Shown here piece by piece: positions 20,514 through 31,425 of a stretch of DNA of 64,000 nt. How positions within the stretch are numbered: the stretch's first letter is position 1; every line of letters begins with the position of its first letter. The translations under genes were made by a program, and so were the position numbers. The notes beneath the pieces were generated by a model, which worked only from the letters and a program-made list of their open reading frames with translations, did no database searches and was not told the DNA's origin. The DNA is from Rhodopirellula sp. (lineage in GTDB: Bacteria > Planctomycetota > Planctomycetia > Pirellulales > Pirellulaceae): positions 1 through 64,000 of the forward strand of contig JAHELS010000006.1 in the NCBI GenBank assembly GCA_024644085.1. The letters run 5' to 3'.

Positions 20514-20858
20514 ATGCCCCACGCCGCTGATTTGCCAATCGAAACGGACGTTGCTTGCGTGGCCGAGAAGTTGAAACGAGGCGATGACTTTCTGCTGCTC
20601 GACGTGCGCGAAGAAGATGAGTTTGCGATCGCGAGGATTGACGGCAGCCTGCTGATTCCGATGAGCCAGCTTGCGGAACGTGTTGACGAGTTGGAAGAAC
20701 ATCGCCAGCGGCTGATCGTGGTTCATTGCCATCACGGTGGTCGCAGCATGCAGGTCACCCAGGCACTGCGGAATCATGGCTTTGAGAAAGTCCAGAACAT
20801 GGCCGGCGGGATCGACCAATGGAGCGAACAGGTCGATCCAGGCGTTGCCCGGTACTGA
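20514..20858 (+). CDS. Rhodanese-like domain protein
   Basis: LLLDVREEDEFAIARIDGSLLIPM and VVHCHHGGRSMQ active site; start set at MPHAADL. Confidence 0.85.
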   Translation: MPHAADLPIETDVACVAEKLKRGDDFLLLDVREEDEFAIARIDGSLLIPMSQLAERVDELEEHRQRLIVVHCHHGGRSMQVTQALRNHGFEKVQNMAGGIDQWSEQVDPGVARY

Positions 20859-20968
20859 GTCGACGGCCGCGGTTCCGCCGCAAACATTCGTCATAGCCGG
20901 ACGCGGCCGTCCATTTTTTTGGTCCGCATGCGGAGAATCCGTTTTTTCGACGGGTCCGGGCCAGTAGT

Positions 20969-21769
20969 TTGGACCAGATGCTAAGCGAGCCCGGCCCATC
21001 CCTTGCAACCATCATTCCGGTTGATCGCCGCTTTGCGGGCAGCACGCTCGGACTGTGGTCCATGCTGCGGTATTCGATTTCCATTTTCGTGTTTTCGTCG
21101 GGTTGGTGCTGGATGTCGCTGGGGGGACTCTACCTGTCCATCGACAGCCCCTTTTCCACGTCGCTCGGTACCGGTGTGATGCTGATTTCGCTGGCGTGGC
21201 TGGCATCGGTAATCATCCTCGCGCTGACCTACCCCGAATGGCCGCACAACGACGAGCTGTGCAAACGACTTCGCCAAACGCTGCAGCGCCGCGACCCGGC
21301 GCAGCGGGACGAATCTTTTTCCCGCGTGGTCGAATTGGTGCCGCGTGAGCGGTGGAATCGCGTCCGACTCGAAACCGCTACCGATTTAATGACGATTGAG
21401 GTCGACCAGCGCGGCGTAAGGATGAAAGGAGACCGTTTCGATTATGAATTACCGCGCGAGTCGATCCTGGGTACAGAGGTCGAATCGGTCACACCGTCGG
21501 GGTGGCTGTGTCGATCGCACATGGTCGTGCTGATCGTTCGAACGTGTGATGGTACGGTTGAACTACCGGTCGCGTACCGGGATTTCGCATTCGGGTCGCT
21601 GAGAAGTTCGCGGCGAAAGAGTCAAACGGTCGAGCTGGCAAGCCTGATCGCAAGAATCGCCGCGGGCGAGTGTAACGATCTCTCGCACCCGGCTGCTGCC
21701 GAAGATGCGATCGCGTTCTCAGAGAATCCTTACGCGTCTCCCGCCGTGCTGAACGATCGCCGGTCGTAA
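20969..21769 (+). CDS. Hypothetical membrane protein
   Basis: Two N-terminal hydrophobic segments; no family recognised. Confidence 0.5.
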   Translation: MDQMLSEPGPSLATIIPVDRRFAGSTLGLWSMLRYSISIFVFSSGWCWMSLGGLYLSIDSPFSTSLGTGVMLISLAWLASVIILALTYPEWPHNDELCKRLRQTLQRRDPAQRDESFSRVVELVPRERWNRVRLETATDLMTIEVDQRGVRMKGDRFDYELPRESILGTEVESVTPSGWLCRSHMVVLIVRTCDGTVELPVAYRDFAFGSLRSSRRKSQTVELASLIARIAAGECNDLSHPAAAEDAIAFSENPYASPAVLNDRRS

Positions 21770-21772
21770 ATC

Positions 21773-23944
21773 TTACAGGTGACGCAGAATGTCGTTCGCG
21801 AATACGACCGCCATCAACATCAGCAGCGTCAACAAACCGGCCACGGTCAATCGAAACTCGAGTTGCTCGTTGGCACGCTTGCCCGCCACGAACTCGTACA
21901 ACAGAAACATCATGTGTCCGCCGTCGAGCGCGGGGATCGGCAGAAAATTCAGAATCGCCAGATTCATGCTCAACATGGTCAGAAACATCAACTGACGCGA
22001 GATTCCCTTTTCGGCCTCATGCTTGGCGATATTGACGATTTCCAACGGGCCGCCGACATGCCGTAATTTAATGCTGCCGGTCGGGATCATTCTCAAGAAA
22101 CGAAGCACATTGGAGAATTGGCGGTAACCTTCGCGGGTGCCAAGGGCGAGTGCCTCGGAAAATGATTCGGCTTTCTGGATCGATTCACGGGGCTCGAACA
22201 CCAAACCACGTTCAAACATCACTTGATCATCCGCCTGGACAACGACCCTCGCCTTGACCACACGGTCCTGCGGCGGACGCGTGGCCAGCACAATCAGCTC
22301 GGTCCCGACGGGAAGTCGCTGGATTGTCTCGCGGAACGTATTGAGCGGCGTGATCGCGGTGAATTCCCAACCCTTTTCCAGCTGTTCAAACACCTGCGAG
22401 TACCGCTTGTCGGCCAACCACTCGGGCCGGTCGTCTTCGTCGACCACCAACCGGATTTCTTCGATCTGGTCCCCTGGCCTGAGGACGTCGAGCTGGTCAT
22501 CCCCGTCCGTCGCGTCCGAATCGGAATCGGGTGCAGTCGCCTCAACAACCGACGCGACCGTCGACAGGGGTTGGTATGCGAACCCGACAGAATTGACCGC
22601 GATTTCGCCGGAGATGCTCTGCGTGGGCGGAATCGTCTGGAGTGAACGGCTCGGCGTGATTTCGAGCTCGACGATTTGTGATTCGGTCCCCTCGCCCCGC
22701 TCGACGGCAATCGTTACCGGTTGTTTTGCATCAACCAGTGCGATCGCCAAACCGTAGGCGTCGGGGGATTCATCGTCGCCGACGCGGCGAACCACATCGC
22801 CAATCTTCATGCCGGCTTTCGCGGACGGCCCGCCCTCGACCAGCGCCACGACGGGCCCGACAGCAAACTGAATCCCGATCGACTTCGATTTCTGAGGCGG
22901 CAACGCCACCTGATACGTGCTGCCGTCGGCACGTCGCAAATCGAGTTGAACGGTCTTGGTCGGATTGGAATAGAGATGATGAAAAAAGGGTGCTCCGGGA
23001 ATGATCGACTCGGGTTTCACAGCCACGCCATCGAAACCGATCACTTCCGCGCCGCCATCGGCTTGCCCCAGAACTTCCGAGGCGACGCTCTCGGGGTCTG
23101 CGTAAGCGCCACGGCCGAGCGTCAACGACGATGGGATCGCAATCCCAATCATCTTCGCGTCTTTTTTCTTGGGAAGTGACTGGCTTTGCAATTGAAACTT
23201 GCGAATGCCATCGTCGTACTGGAGGGCCAATCCAATCGGCTTGTCGGGATTCGTCAATCCCTCGGTCAGAATCTCGATCTTCATTTCGCGGAAATGCATG
23301 TCATGGTCTTCATAGGTCCCGACCTTGACAACCTTACCGCCTGGTTCGATACCGGCTTGCCACGCTGGACCACCCGGAACGACACCTCCGATGTACGCCG
23401 GGCTGTAGGCAACGCCGTACCCAAACGCGATCGCGGCGAACAACACGCCGGTAATGACATTCATCACGACACCGGCACTGATGATGATCATCCGTTGCCA
23501 GACCGGTTTCGCAGGAAAGCTGCGCGGGTCGAACTCGGGTGGTGTCTCCGAATCGTCCGACGATTCGTCATCGACTCGAATCCGCTGAGCCTCTTCCTCT
23601 TGTTTGCGCGGATCGTCATCCTGGCCAAGCATCTTGACGTACCCACCCAGCGGAATCACACCGATTCCGTACTCCGTCTCGCCGTAGCGGAATTTGCCCA
23701 GCGTACGCGGAAACTTGATCGGGCCGATCCGGATGGGCACATCAAACCCGACGTAGAACTTTTCGCATTTCACGCCGAACGTTTTCGCAGCGACGAAGTG
23801 ACCCAACTCATGCACGAAAATCACCAGACCGATCCCGAGCGCCACACGGCCCCACAGAACCACGTTCTGCATCAAGGATGAAAAGAAGTTCGCATCGTCG
23901 GTGGCCGCCAACGGCATCGTCACGGAAATCCAATCAATCAACAT
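21773..23944 (-). CDS. rseP: RIP metalloprotease RseP (site-2 protease), enlarged PDZ region
   Basis: VIFVHELGHFVAAK zinc motif, GGYVKMLGQDD, LDGGHMMF; 723 aa. Confidence 0.92.
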   Translation of the reverse strand: MLIDWISVTMPLAATDDANFFSSLMQNVVLWGRVALGIGLVIFVHELGHFVAAKTFGVKCEKFYVGFDVPIRIGPIKFPRTLGKFRYGETEYGIGVIPLGGYVKMLGQDDDPRKQEEEAQRIRVDDESSDDSETPPEFDPRSFPAKPVWQRMIIISAGVVMNVITGVLFAAIAFGYGVAYSPAYIGGVVPGGPAWQAGIEPGGKVVKVGTYEDHDMHFREMKIEILTEGLTNPDKPIGLALQYDDGIRKFQLQSQSLPKKKDAKMIGIAIPSSLTLGRGAYADPESVASEVLGQADGGAEVIGFDGVAVKPESIIPGAPFFHHLYSNPTKTVQLDLRRADGSTYQVALPPQKSKSIGIQFAVGPVVALVEGGPSAKAGMKIGDVVRRVGDDESPDAYGLAIALVDAKQPVTIAVERGEGTESQIVELEITPSRSLQTIPPTQSISGEIAVNSVGFAYQPLSTVASVVEATAPDSDSDATDGDDQLDVLRPGDQIEEIRLVVDEDDRPEWLADKRYSQVFEQLEKGWEFTAITPLNTFRETIQRLPVGTELIVLATRPPQDRVVKARVVVQADDQVMFERGLVFEPRESIQKAESFSEALALGTREGYRQFSNVLRFLRMIPTGSIKLRHVGGPLEIVNIAKHEAEKGISRQLMFLTMLSMNLAILNFLPIPALDGGHMMFLLYEFVAGKRANEQLEFRLTVAGLLTLLMLMAVVFANDILRHL

Positions 23945-23963
23945 CTAAGCGCCTTGGGTTCAG

Positions 23964-24012
23964 ATACTGTGCCGTGGGATCGAATTGCGATCAAATACAG
24001 TGCCGTGGGATC
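23964..24012. repeat. Two direct repeats of ATACWGTGCCGTGGGATC
   Basis: Copies at 23964-23981 and 23995-24012, about 31-bp period, plus a partial AATACTGT. Confidence 0.7.
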
Positions 24013-24092
24013 CAATACTGTCTACAAGCTAGCAACTCTTACGGGCCGGGTCGGTCCATCGGGGGGATCCCGATTCTCGCAAACAGGATCGA

Positions 24093-25280
24093 TTACATCT
24101 TAAATCGTCGACGCAGTTCCGTCCTCGCCCAACGATCGAGTTGGAGCAATCGATCCAGCGGCGGATTGCTCTCGTGTGAGTGACTTTGGAGCACATCACG
24201 GCATCCCGGCACAATGTCAGTAAACCGGATTTGCCCGCCCAGGAACAGACCGACTGCCTCTTCGTTGGCCGCATTGAGCACGGCTCCAGCGGTCCCGCCG
24301 GCCGCCGCCACCTCGAAGCCGAGATCGAGGGCCGGAAACCGCTCGCGATCGGCGACTTCGAGGGAAAGGTCCCAGTTGCGAGTTCGCTCGAGCGGCGGAG
24401 TTTCACAGGGAAGCCGACGCGGATAGGTCAGGGCGTACTGGATGGGCAGCCGCATGTCGGGCGGACTCAGTTGGGCAATCACCGATCCATCCTCCCATTC
24501 AACCATCGAGTGGATGATCGATTGAGGATGAACAACCACTTCGATCGAATCCGCAGGCAAGCCGAAGAGCCAACGTGCCTCGATAATTTCCAGCGACTTG
24601 TTCATCATCGTCGCCGAGTCGACCGTGATTTTCGGACCCATATCCCACGTCGGGTGCGCCAAGGCTGATGCGGGCGTGGCCGCTTCCATCTCCGCATGGC
24701 TCCAGGTCCGAAACGGCCCGCCGCTCGCCGTTAGAATCAATTTCTTTGGTGCCGAGATCGCTGACTCAAGGCATTGGAAGATCGCGGAATGTTCGCTGTC
24801 GACCGGAAGGATCTCAGCGCCGCTCTTTTCCTTCGCTCGGCTGACGACCGGACCAGCGACGACGAGTGTTTCCTTGTTGGCCAGTGCGACGCGTTTTCCC
24901 GCTTCGACCGCCGCCAGCGTGCTCTCGAGCCCGGCACGTCCGACGATCGCCGCCACGACTGTATCGACCTCGTCGCACTGGGCGGCCTCCACCAGGGCGT
25001 CGGGCCCGAACTCGAATCGGCAATCCTCCAAACCGGCGCGGTTTCCCGCCGATCGATCCGCGCGCACCGCCTCGGCAGCCTCGGTATCCGAAACGATCAA
25101 GCATTGCGGGCGATGAACGAGCTTGGCTGCTAACTCGTACAACACTTCGGGACGGGTATGCGCCGAGGCCGCCGAGACTCGCCATTGCGTCTGCGGATCG
25201 ACTCGATCGAGGTGTGCAAGGACATCGAGGGTTGCCGCGCCAATGCTGCCGGTGGCGCCCAATACTGCCACGTTTTTCAC
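24093..25280 (-). CDS. dxr: 1-deoxy-D-xylulose 5-phosphate reductoisomerase
   Basis: VAVLGATGSIGAATLDV, ALANKETLVVAG, LPVDSEHSAIFQCL, LTASGGPF; GTG start at 25280 preferred over the ORF-track start at 25424. Confidence 0.92.
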   Translation of the reverse strand: MKNVAVLGATGSIGAATLDVLAHLDRVDPQTQWRVSAASAHTRPEVLYELAAKLVHRPQCLIVSDTEAAEAVRADRSAGNRAGLEDCRFEFGPDALVEAAQCDEVDTVVAAIVGRAGLESTLAAVEAGKRVALANKETLVVAGPVVSRAKEKSGAEILPVDSEHSAIFQCLESAISAPKKLILTASGGPFRTWSHAEMEAATPASALAHPTWDMGPKITVDSATMMNKSLEIIEARWLFGLPADSIEVVVHPQSIIHSMVEWEDGSVIAQLSPPDMRLPIQYALTYPRRLPCETPPLERTRNWDLSLEVADRERFPALDLGFEVAAAGGTAGAVLNAANEEAVGLFLGGQIRFTDIVPGCRDVLQSHSHESNPPLDRLLQLDRWARTELRRRFKM

Positions 25281-25679
25281 CGATCGACCTGGGTTGCCGG
25301 CGTGCTCGACTTGGCGACTTGAAACTGCGTCCGACACTGGGGCAATGGTCCTCGAAGGTTTGTACTCGAAACGGAAATCCGCAGGCTGGGCCCTCGTCGG
25401 AACGACGGATTTGCCATCAATCATGGACGATCGACAACATCGTTACGACCCACCCACGTGAAATGATGATCCCGGCCCCGGTTGCCGATGGTGGTGGCCA
25501 ACCGAACAATGCGTGACAACACTAATGCGCACGCACGGATCGAGCCGCTAACGAGATCGTGAATCCATCCTCATTTGCCTCGCACAGGTATAACCAAGGA
25601 TGGAATCAAGAAAAAACAGACCATGAAGGCAGCCCGGCGACCTCGTTTGGCATGCCTGATGCAGCGATAGATTGAGCAT

Positions 25680-27806
25680 ATGAGCGACGATAACCAACGA
25701 AATTCGAACCAATCCGAATCCCGTAATAGCGGAAATGTCTGGTTGGTGCTGATCGCGATCGTGTCCGCGGTCCTGCTCAGCGCTTTCCTGTTTGGCAACA
25801 CCGAGCGGCGGCTGCGATATCCCGATCTGATCGCATTGCTGGAGTTGACCGCCGAATCGCGGGTCGATTCCCAATCCGACGAGTCCGGCGAAGCGGAGCC
25901 CGATTCGGCGACTGGAACCGCAACAGAGTCGGACGAACCGGCCGCGGTAAAGATCGTTGTCCCTTCGTCCAAGAATCCCGAGACGCTGATTGAATACGGC
26001 GATTTGAAGGACGTCCTGGTCGACGATGGCACGATCACCGGCACGGTGATGTACCGTTCTCTCGGACCGGCCGGAAAGAAGCCGACCAGCGAGCCCAAGC
26101 GTGTCAGTTTCCAGACGATTCGTGATACCAACAACGAAGCGGAACACAAACGGCTGGTCGAAAAGCTTGATGCATCCGGCATCATTTGGGACAACGCGCG
26201 ACCAAGCCGCTTGCTCCAGGACCACTGGCCTGAATTGTTGATGATCGGGATTCTGGTTTGCCTCGGAGTTTTCATGTTGCGGCGAATTGGCGGTGTCGGC
26301 TCGCCGATGGCCTTTTCGCGAAGCCGCGGCAAACTTTATGGCCAGGAAGAGCTTGCGATCACCTTTGACGATGTCGCGGGAATCGACGAAGCGGTCGAGG
26401 AGGTTCGCGAGGTCGTCGACTTCTTGAAGAACAGTGAGAAGTACCAATCGCTCGGCGGGCGGATCCCCAAGGGAGTGCTGCTTGTCGGGCCTCCCGGAAC
26501 CGGAAAGACATTGTTGGCCAGGGCGATCGCAGGCGAAGCGGGTGTTCCGTTCTTCAGCCTGTCCGGCAGCGATTTTGTCGAGATGTACGTTGGTGTCGGG
26601 GCGGCGCGCGTTCGCGACATGTTCCAGCAAGCGACCAATCGCGCTCCCTGTATCATCTTCATCGACGAACTCGATGCGCTCGGAAAAAGTCGAAGCGGTT
26701 CGACCGTAGGCGGTCACGACGAGCGTGAACAAACGCTCAACGCGTTGCTGGTCGAGATGGATGGCTTCGATTCCAATTCGGGCGTGATCGTGATCGCGGC
26801 GACAAATCGGCCCGAGACTCTCGATCCGGCGTTGCTTCGTCCGGGTCGATTCGACCGGCACGTGTTGGTGGATCGCCCCGACGTCGGCGGCCGCGAGGAC
26901 ATCCTGCGGGTGCACGTCAAAAATGTAAAACTCGACGAAAAAGTCGACCTCAGGGACATCGCCTCGATTACGCCGGGCTTTGTCGGGGCGGATCTCGCGA
27001 ATCTCGTCAATGAAGCGGCGTTGCTGGCCGCACGCGCCGAAAAGAAAGCCGTTGCAATCGACCAGTTCAACGAAGCGGTCGAACGTGTCACGGCCGGATT
27101 GGAAAAGAAAAAACGGGTCATGAACGAGGATGAAAAGATCCGCGTCGCTTATCACGAAGCTGGACATGCCATGGTCGCAGCGGCCCTGCCCAATACCGAC
27201 CCGGTTCACAAGGTAAGCATCATTCCGCGGGGATTGGCAGCACTCGGATACACGATGCAGCGCCCCGAATCGGACCGTTACCTGATGACGAAAACCGAAC
27301 TTGAAAGCAACATGAAAGTGCTGCTCGCCGGGACGCTTACCGAAGAAATGATCTTCCAGGACATCAGCACCGGTGCTCAGAACGACCTGGAACGATGTAC
27401 CGAAATCGCCCGCAGCATGGTGATGGATTATGGCATGAGCCGGCTTGGCCGCATCAACTTTCGCCGCAGCTCACGATCGCCCTTTCTGGCTGACGGCGGT
27501 GGCGGCGACGGATACCAGATGATGCACAGTGATGAGATGGCGAAATTGATTGACAAGGAAGTCGCGCGGATCATCGACGATGAGTTGCTGCAAACCCGCG
27601 AAATCCTCGAACAACGCCGCAACGTTCTCGAAGCGGTCACTCAGCGATTGCTCGAAGTCGAATCGATCGACAACGACGAATTGACGCGGTTGATCGAGCA
27701 ACACAGCAAGGGACCCTGGCTCGTCCCGGGAACAGTCACCGAGAAACCTCTCGCGCAGATCCGCAATGACGGCGACACCTCCGATTCGAGCGCTGCCGAG
27801 AATTAG
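25680..27806 (+). CDS. ftsH: ATP-dependent zinc metalloprotease FtsH
   Basis: [49 protein letters not shown] zinc motif. Confidence 0.95.
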   Translation: MSDDNQRNSNQSESRNSGNVWLVLIAIVSAVLLSAFLFGNTERRLRYPDLIALLELTAESRVDSQSDESGEAEPDSATGTATESDEPAAVKIVVPSSKNPETLIEYGDLKDVLVDDGTITGTVMYRSLGPAGKKPTSEPKRVSFQTIRDTNNEAEHKRLVEKLDASGIIWDNARPSRLLQDHWPELLMIGILVCLGVFMLRRIGGVGSPMAFSRSRGKLYGQEELAITFDDVAGIDEAVEEVREVVDFLKNSEKYQSLGGRIPKGVLLVGPPGTGKTLLARAIAGEAGVPFFSLSGSDFVEMYVGVGAARVRDMFQQATNRAPCIIFIDELDALGKSRSGSTVGGHDEREQTLNALLVEMDGFDSNSGVIVIAATNRPETLDPALLRPGRFDRHVLVDRPDVGGREDILRVHVKNVKLDEKVDLRDIASITPGFVGADLANLVNEAALLAARAEKKAVAIDQFNEAVERVTAGLEKKKRVMNEDEKIRVAYHEAGHAMVAAALPNTDPVHKVSIIPRGLAALGYTMQRPESDRYLMTKTELESNMKVLLAGTLTEEMIFQDISTGAQNDLERCTEIARSMVMDYGMSRLGRINFRRSSRSPFLADGGGGDGYQMMHSDEMAKLIDKEVARIIDDELLQTREILEQRRNVLEAVTQRLLEVESIDNDELTRLIEQHSKGPWLVPGTVTEKPLAQIRNDGDTSDSSAAEN

Positions 27807-28777
27807 CGGTCGATTGAGGAAAGCTCTGTTTCCTCGATCGACGGGTACAGCAATATCATCATGTGCTGCGTCGTTTCGCCGATCGACGCGTTCTTGAAAC
27901 TGCGACCCACGTATGGAAGCTTGCTCAACACCGGCACTTCTGCTGGTTGCGCCATGACCTTACTCGAGCTGACGTGGGGGTCGATCAACAGGGTCTGTCC
28001 TGCTGCGAGACTGCTCGAAACGTTCGCCTTGGTCACTCGATGCAATGGCACCTGGACCGCGAGCGGCTCGCTTCGCGCGCCAAATACCTTGTCCGACTGA
28101 ACGTCCACCACACGGCTTACCTCGACGCCGCAGGTCAGATCGAAAGCTGTCCGCTCACCCGATTTCGAGGATCGAGCCAGCAACCGCAGCCGAGTCCCTT
28201 CATCGAGTACCTGCACTTTTGGCTCGATCGCATTCCCATAGCCCTGGATGTCAACAATAAAAGGACGCTGGACCATGTCCGTTAGCTCAGCCTCGTTGCC
28301 CTGCAACAAGACAACGCTCGGTGCACGTGTTACGTCTGACAAGTTCGATGCATTCGCCTGTGCGACGACCGACTCCTTTTGCGCGGGACTGAGCACGTAG
28401 CTGGTCACGCGTGATACCGACTCAAATTGGTACGAGGCCGTGATCGGATTTTCGGGAGTCGATGCTGACTTCCCCGCCGCAGGCGGCTGCACGAACGAGG
28501 CTCGCCTGATCTCGCCCGGTTCAAGCTTCTGGTAGATCTCGTCGCGGGTGGCGTCGTCCAACATCAAGTACTGTATCGTGACTCGAATCTGGGAAGGGTC
28601 CGATGCTGCGCGTCGGGCGGCAACGATTCCTGCGGCTGGTGAATCCGCCGCGGAAGGAACTTGGCGGGTCGCAATGGGTGTTTCAGGTGTGGTGATCGTC
28701 AGCTGCGCCCGCACTGGGCCGCACACGAGGAATGTCGCGAGCAGGGGAATCGTCGTCGTGGCGGTACGGAATCGCAT
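27803..28777 (-). CDS. Short secretin-like protein (C-terminal secretin region only)
   Basis: Signal peptide; [42 protein letters not shown] resemble the secretin core without recognisable N-domains. Confidence 0.6.
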   Translation of the reverse strand: MRFRTATTTIPLLATFLVCGPVRAQLTITTPETPIATRQVPSAADSPAAGIVAARRAASDPSQIRVTIQYLMLDDATRDEIYQKLEPGEIRRASFVQPPAAGKSASTPENPITASYQFESVSRVTSYVLSPAQKESVVAQANASNLSDVTRAPSVVLLQGNEAELTDMVQRPFIVDIQGYGNAIEPKVQVLDEGTRLRLLARSSKSGERTAFDLTCGVEVSRVVDVQSDKVFGARSEPLAVQVPLHRVTKANVSSSLAAGQTLLIDPHVSSSKVMAQPAEVPVLSKLPYVGRSFKNASIGETTQHMMILLYPSIEETELSSIDR

Positions 28778-29042
28778 GGAAATGTCCCGGATCGATAGGG
28801 GTAGATGGGGCCTGATCCGTAGCAACATCCGAGACGGGGCGTCAATGCGATCGGGGGTTCAGCCGTTCTCGAGCATGGGCTTTTTCATGCAAAATGCTGA
28901 TTTTCGGGGATAGAAATCAGAAAACCCGAAGTTTTTCGGCCTCCCGCGAAACCCGATCGGGCGGCTGAGGTTTCAATTTGTATCGGGCGTCTAACGCCCC
29001 CTGCGAACAACACATTCTTGTCGGTCCCATCGGAAACAAACA

Positions 29043-29909
29043 ATGAAACTCTCTCGAATCGTAATGAGCGTACTCTCGCTCGCGCTTGTGGCCTTCATGG
29101 TCACCGATACTCTTGCCCAAGAAGACGGCCGCCGCGGCGGACGTGGTGGCGGACCCGGCGGGTTCCAACGTGGTGGCGGACCCGGAGGCCCCGGTGGCCG
29201 AGGCGGACCCGGCGGCGGCGGCGACATGACCTTTGGACTGCTCCGCATTGAAGCGGTGCAAACGGAATTGGAAATCTCACCCGACCAACAGGAAGCGTTG
29301 GACAAGCTCGCTGAGCAGAATCGTCCCGAGCGCCCCGATGCCGATTTCCGCAACATGGACGAAGAACAGCGTCGGGCTTTCTTCGAGAAAATGCAAAAGG
29401 AACAGGCTGAAAGAACCGCGCAGATGAAGGACCAGCTGATCGAAGTTCTTTTGCCGGAGCAAATCGAGCGTCTCGAACAGATCTCAATCCAACTTCGCGG
29501 TGTTCAGGCTTTGGAAGACGATGAAGTCGCTGCCAAGCTGAAGATCACTGACGAGCAAAAGGAAAAGCTCGCCAAGGTACGCGACGAACTGCAACAGAAA
29601 ATGCGAGACCAGATGCGAGAGATCTTCTCGTCGGGCGACCGCGAGAAAATCCAGGAAGCATTCGGCAAGGCACGCGAGGACATGGAAGAAGAAGTCCTCG
29701 GTGTATTGACCAGTACACAACGGAGCGACTTCGACGCCATGAAGGGCGAACCGTTTGAAATGCCCGAGGGCTTCGGACGGGGCGGACCTGGTGGCCGCGG
29801 CGGATTTGGCGGTGGCGGCGGCGGATTCGGTCGTGGTCGCGGTGGCGACGGCGAACGCGGGGAAGATGGTGGCCGCGGTGGCCGTCGTCGACCCGAAGCC
29901 GAAGAGTAG
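29043..29909 (+). CDS. Secreted Gly/Arg-rich protein with charged helical core
   Basis: Signal peptide, GGRGG-rich ends, repeated ISPDQQEAL / ITDEQKEKL helical motifs. Confidence 0.7.
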   Translation: MKLSRIVMSVLSLALVAFMVTDTLAQEDGRRGGRGGGPGGFQRGGGPGGPGGRGGPGGGGDMTFGLLRIEAVQTELEISPDQQEALDKLAEQNRPERPDADFRNMDEEQRRAFFEKMQKEQAERTAQMKDQLIEVLLPEQIERLEQISIQLRGVQALEDDEVAAKLKITDEQKEKLAKVRDELQQKMRDQMREIFSSGDREKIQEAFGKAREDMEEEVLGVLTSTQRSDFDAMKGEPFEMPEGFGRGGPGGRGGFGGGGGGFGRGRGGDGERGEDGGRGGRRRPEAEE

Positions 29910-29964
29910 GCGATCTATTCTCGACAAATTCGGATTGCGACGAAGCGCTCCGTCGCGCCCGATA

Positions 29965-29998
29965 GGGGCAGGCTTCCTCGGAAGCCTGCCCCGTTTTT
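29965..29998 (+). terminator. Rho-independent terminator
   Basis: GGGGCAGGCTTCC TC GGAAGCCTGCCCC then GTTTTT, between the 29909 stop and the 30043 start. Confidence 0.9.
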
Positions 29999-30042
29999 CG
30001 TTAAGTCCAGTTTCGTTGAGTCCAACCTGGAGAGAAACGGCG

Positions 30043-31425
30043 ATGCGTCACCAGCTTTCAATTCTTGGTTTATCTCTCTCCGTCGCGCTGGCTGCTGCGT
30101 CAGCGGTGTCCGCTCAAGATCTCCCGGTCCTCGACAATCGACCTGGCGGTGCGATCCGCCCCGACGAGGGAATGCGGCGACCCGGCTCGGCCATGCCCGT
30201 TCGACCCGGAACACTGCTGCCTGTCATCGATGTGTTCGACGACCAGGGCAAAACGATTTCCACGGCATCTCTACGAGGGAATTACAACGTTCTGGTGTTT
30301 GGCTGCCTGACGTGACCGCCGTTCCTTCGTAACGTCCCCAGTTTGGAGACGATCGAGCGTGATTATTCACCCATGGGAGTGAAGTTTTTCTATATCTACA
30401 AGTCGCTTGCGCACCCGGAAACCAATGGCTTCGTGACGCCATTCAATCTCGAGGAAAGGCTGATGCACATTGCCGAGGCCCAGCGGACGCTCGGCTCGCG
30501 GTTTGGGTGGATCTGCGACACGATGCAGAACGATCTCAAACACGCGCTCGGTGACCGGCCGAATTCCGAATTCATTGTCGATCCCGATGGCAAGATCCTG
30601 GTCGCGCGTGCCTGGAGCGACCCGAAACAACTTCGCGAGGATCTTTCTCGGATCGTTGGCCCAGTCGAGAATCCCACATCGGTCAACGATCTCAGAATGC
30701 CCCGACAACCGCCTCCGGCAAGAGCCGTCACCGGCGTTGTCGATCGTGTCAAGCTTCCCGGCCGGATGACACCTTTGAAACTCACGCCGGTCGATTCGAA
30801 GATCCCCTTTTACGCAAAGCTGCGCGCCGAGTGGCAAGACGACAATCTGTATCTCGGGTTCTATCTCGATCCGCTCTACAAAGTCCACTGGAACAACAAA
30901 GCTCCGGCGATCCAGTTCGAGGTCATTCCGCCAAAGGGTGTCACGGTCACACCGAGTAAGGGTTCAGGACCCAAAGTCGACGTCGACGCCGACGCGGACC
31001 CTCGTGAGTTTTTGATCAAATTGGATGGCACCAGTGATCAACCTCTTGAGGTGACGGTGAAGTACTTCGCCTGCGATGACGCGGAAACTTTCTGTATCCC
31101 GGTAACCCAGCAGTACCTTGTTTGGCTAACGCAGGACCGAGATGGCGGTAGCCGACGATCAAGCGGCGGACCCGAGGGCGGGCGACAGAGACCTCCCGGC
31201 GGTCGGCCCGATTCGATGCGGTCGCCGCGGGATCGTCCCGCGCGTCAGAACATGGTGATGCGAATGTTCTTGCAAAATGATCGAAACGCCGATGGAAAAC
31301 TTGTCGGCGATGAGATCCCACCTCCGATGCGACAACGGCTCAGCCGACTCGACGCAAACGGCGACGGAGTCATCGAAAGGTCGGAAATCGAGCAAACGGC
31401 TGGACGGCGTGGCGGCGGTCGGTAA
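30043..31425 (+). CDS. Putative selenoprotein: deiodinase-like Trx-fold domain + DsbD-alpha-like domain + EF-hands, with in-frame TGA (Sec) at 30313-30315
   Basis: One open frame from ATG 30043 apart from a single TGA; translation VFGCLT-U-PPFLRNVPSLETIERDYSPMGVKFFYIYKSLAHPETNGF resembles the deiodinase SCT-U-PPF motif; the ORF track splits it into 29755..30315 and 30343..31425. Confidence 0.85.
30313..30356 (+). promoter_or_regulatory. Candidate bacterial SECIS element downstream of the Sec UGA
   Basis: Hairpin TCG-taa-CGTC-c-CCA [GUU] UGG-a-GACG-au-CGA at 30327-30356; apical-loop G about 26 nt after the UGA. Confidence 0.6.

Noticed and set aside
25548-27209. 553-aa minus-strand ORF
   Set aside because: Antisense to ftsH, whose motifs are unambiguous; no family resemblance.
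30313-30315. Interpretation of the TGA as a nonsense mutation or sequencing error creating a pseudogene
   Set aside because: The deiodinase-like SCT-U-PPF context, an otherwise intact downstream frame and a SECIS-like hairpin favour Sec; kept as the main alternative to test.
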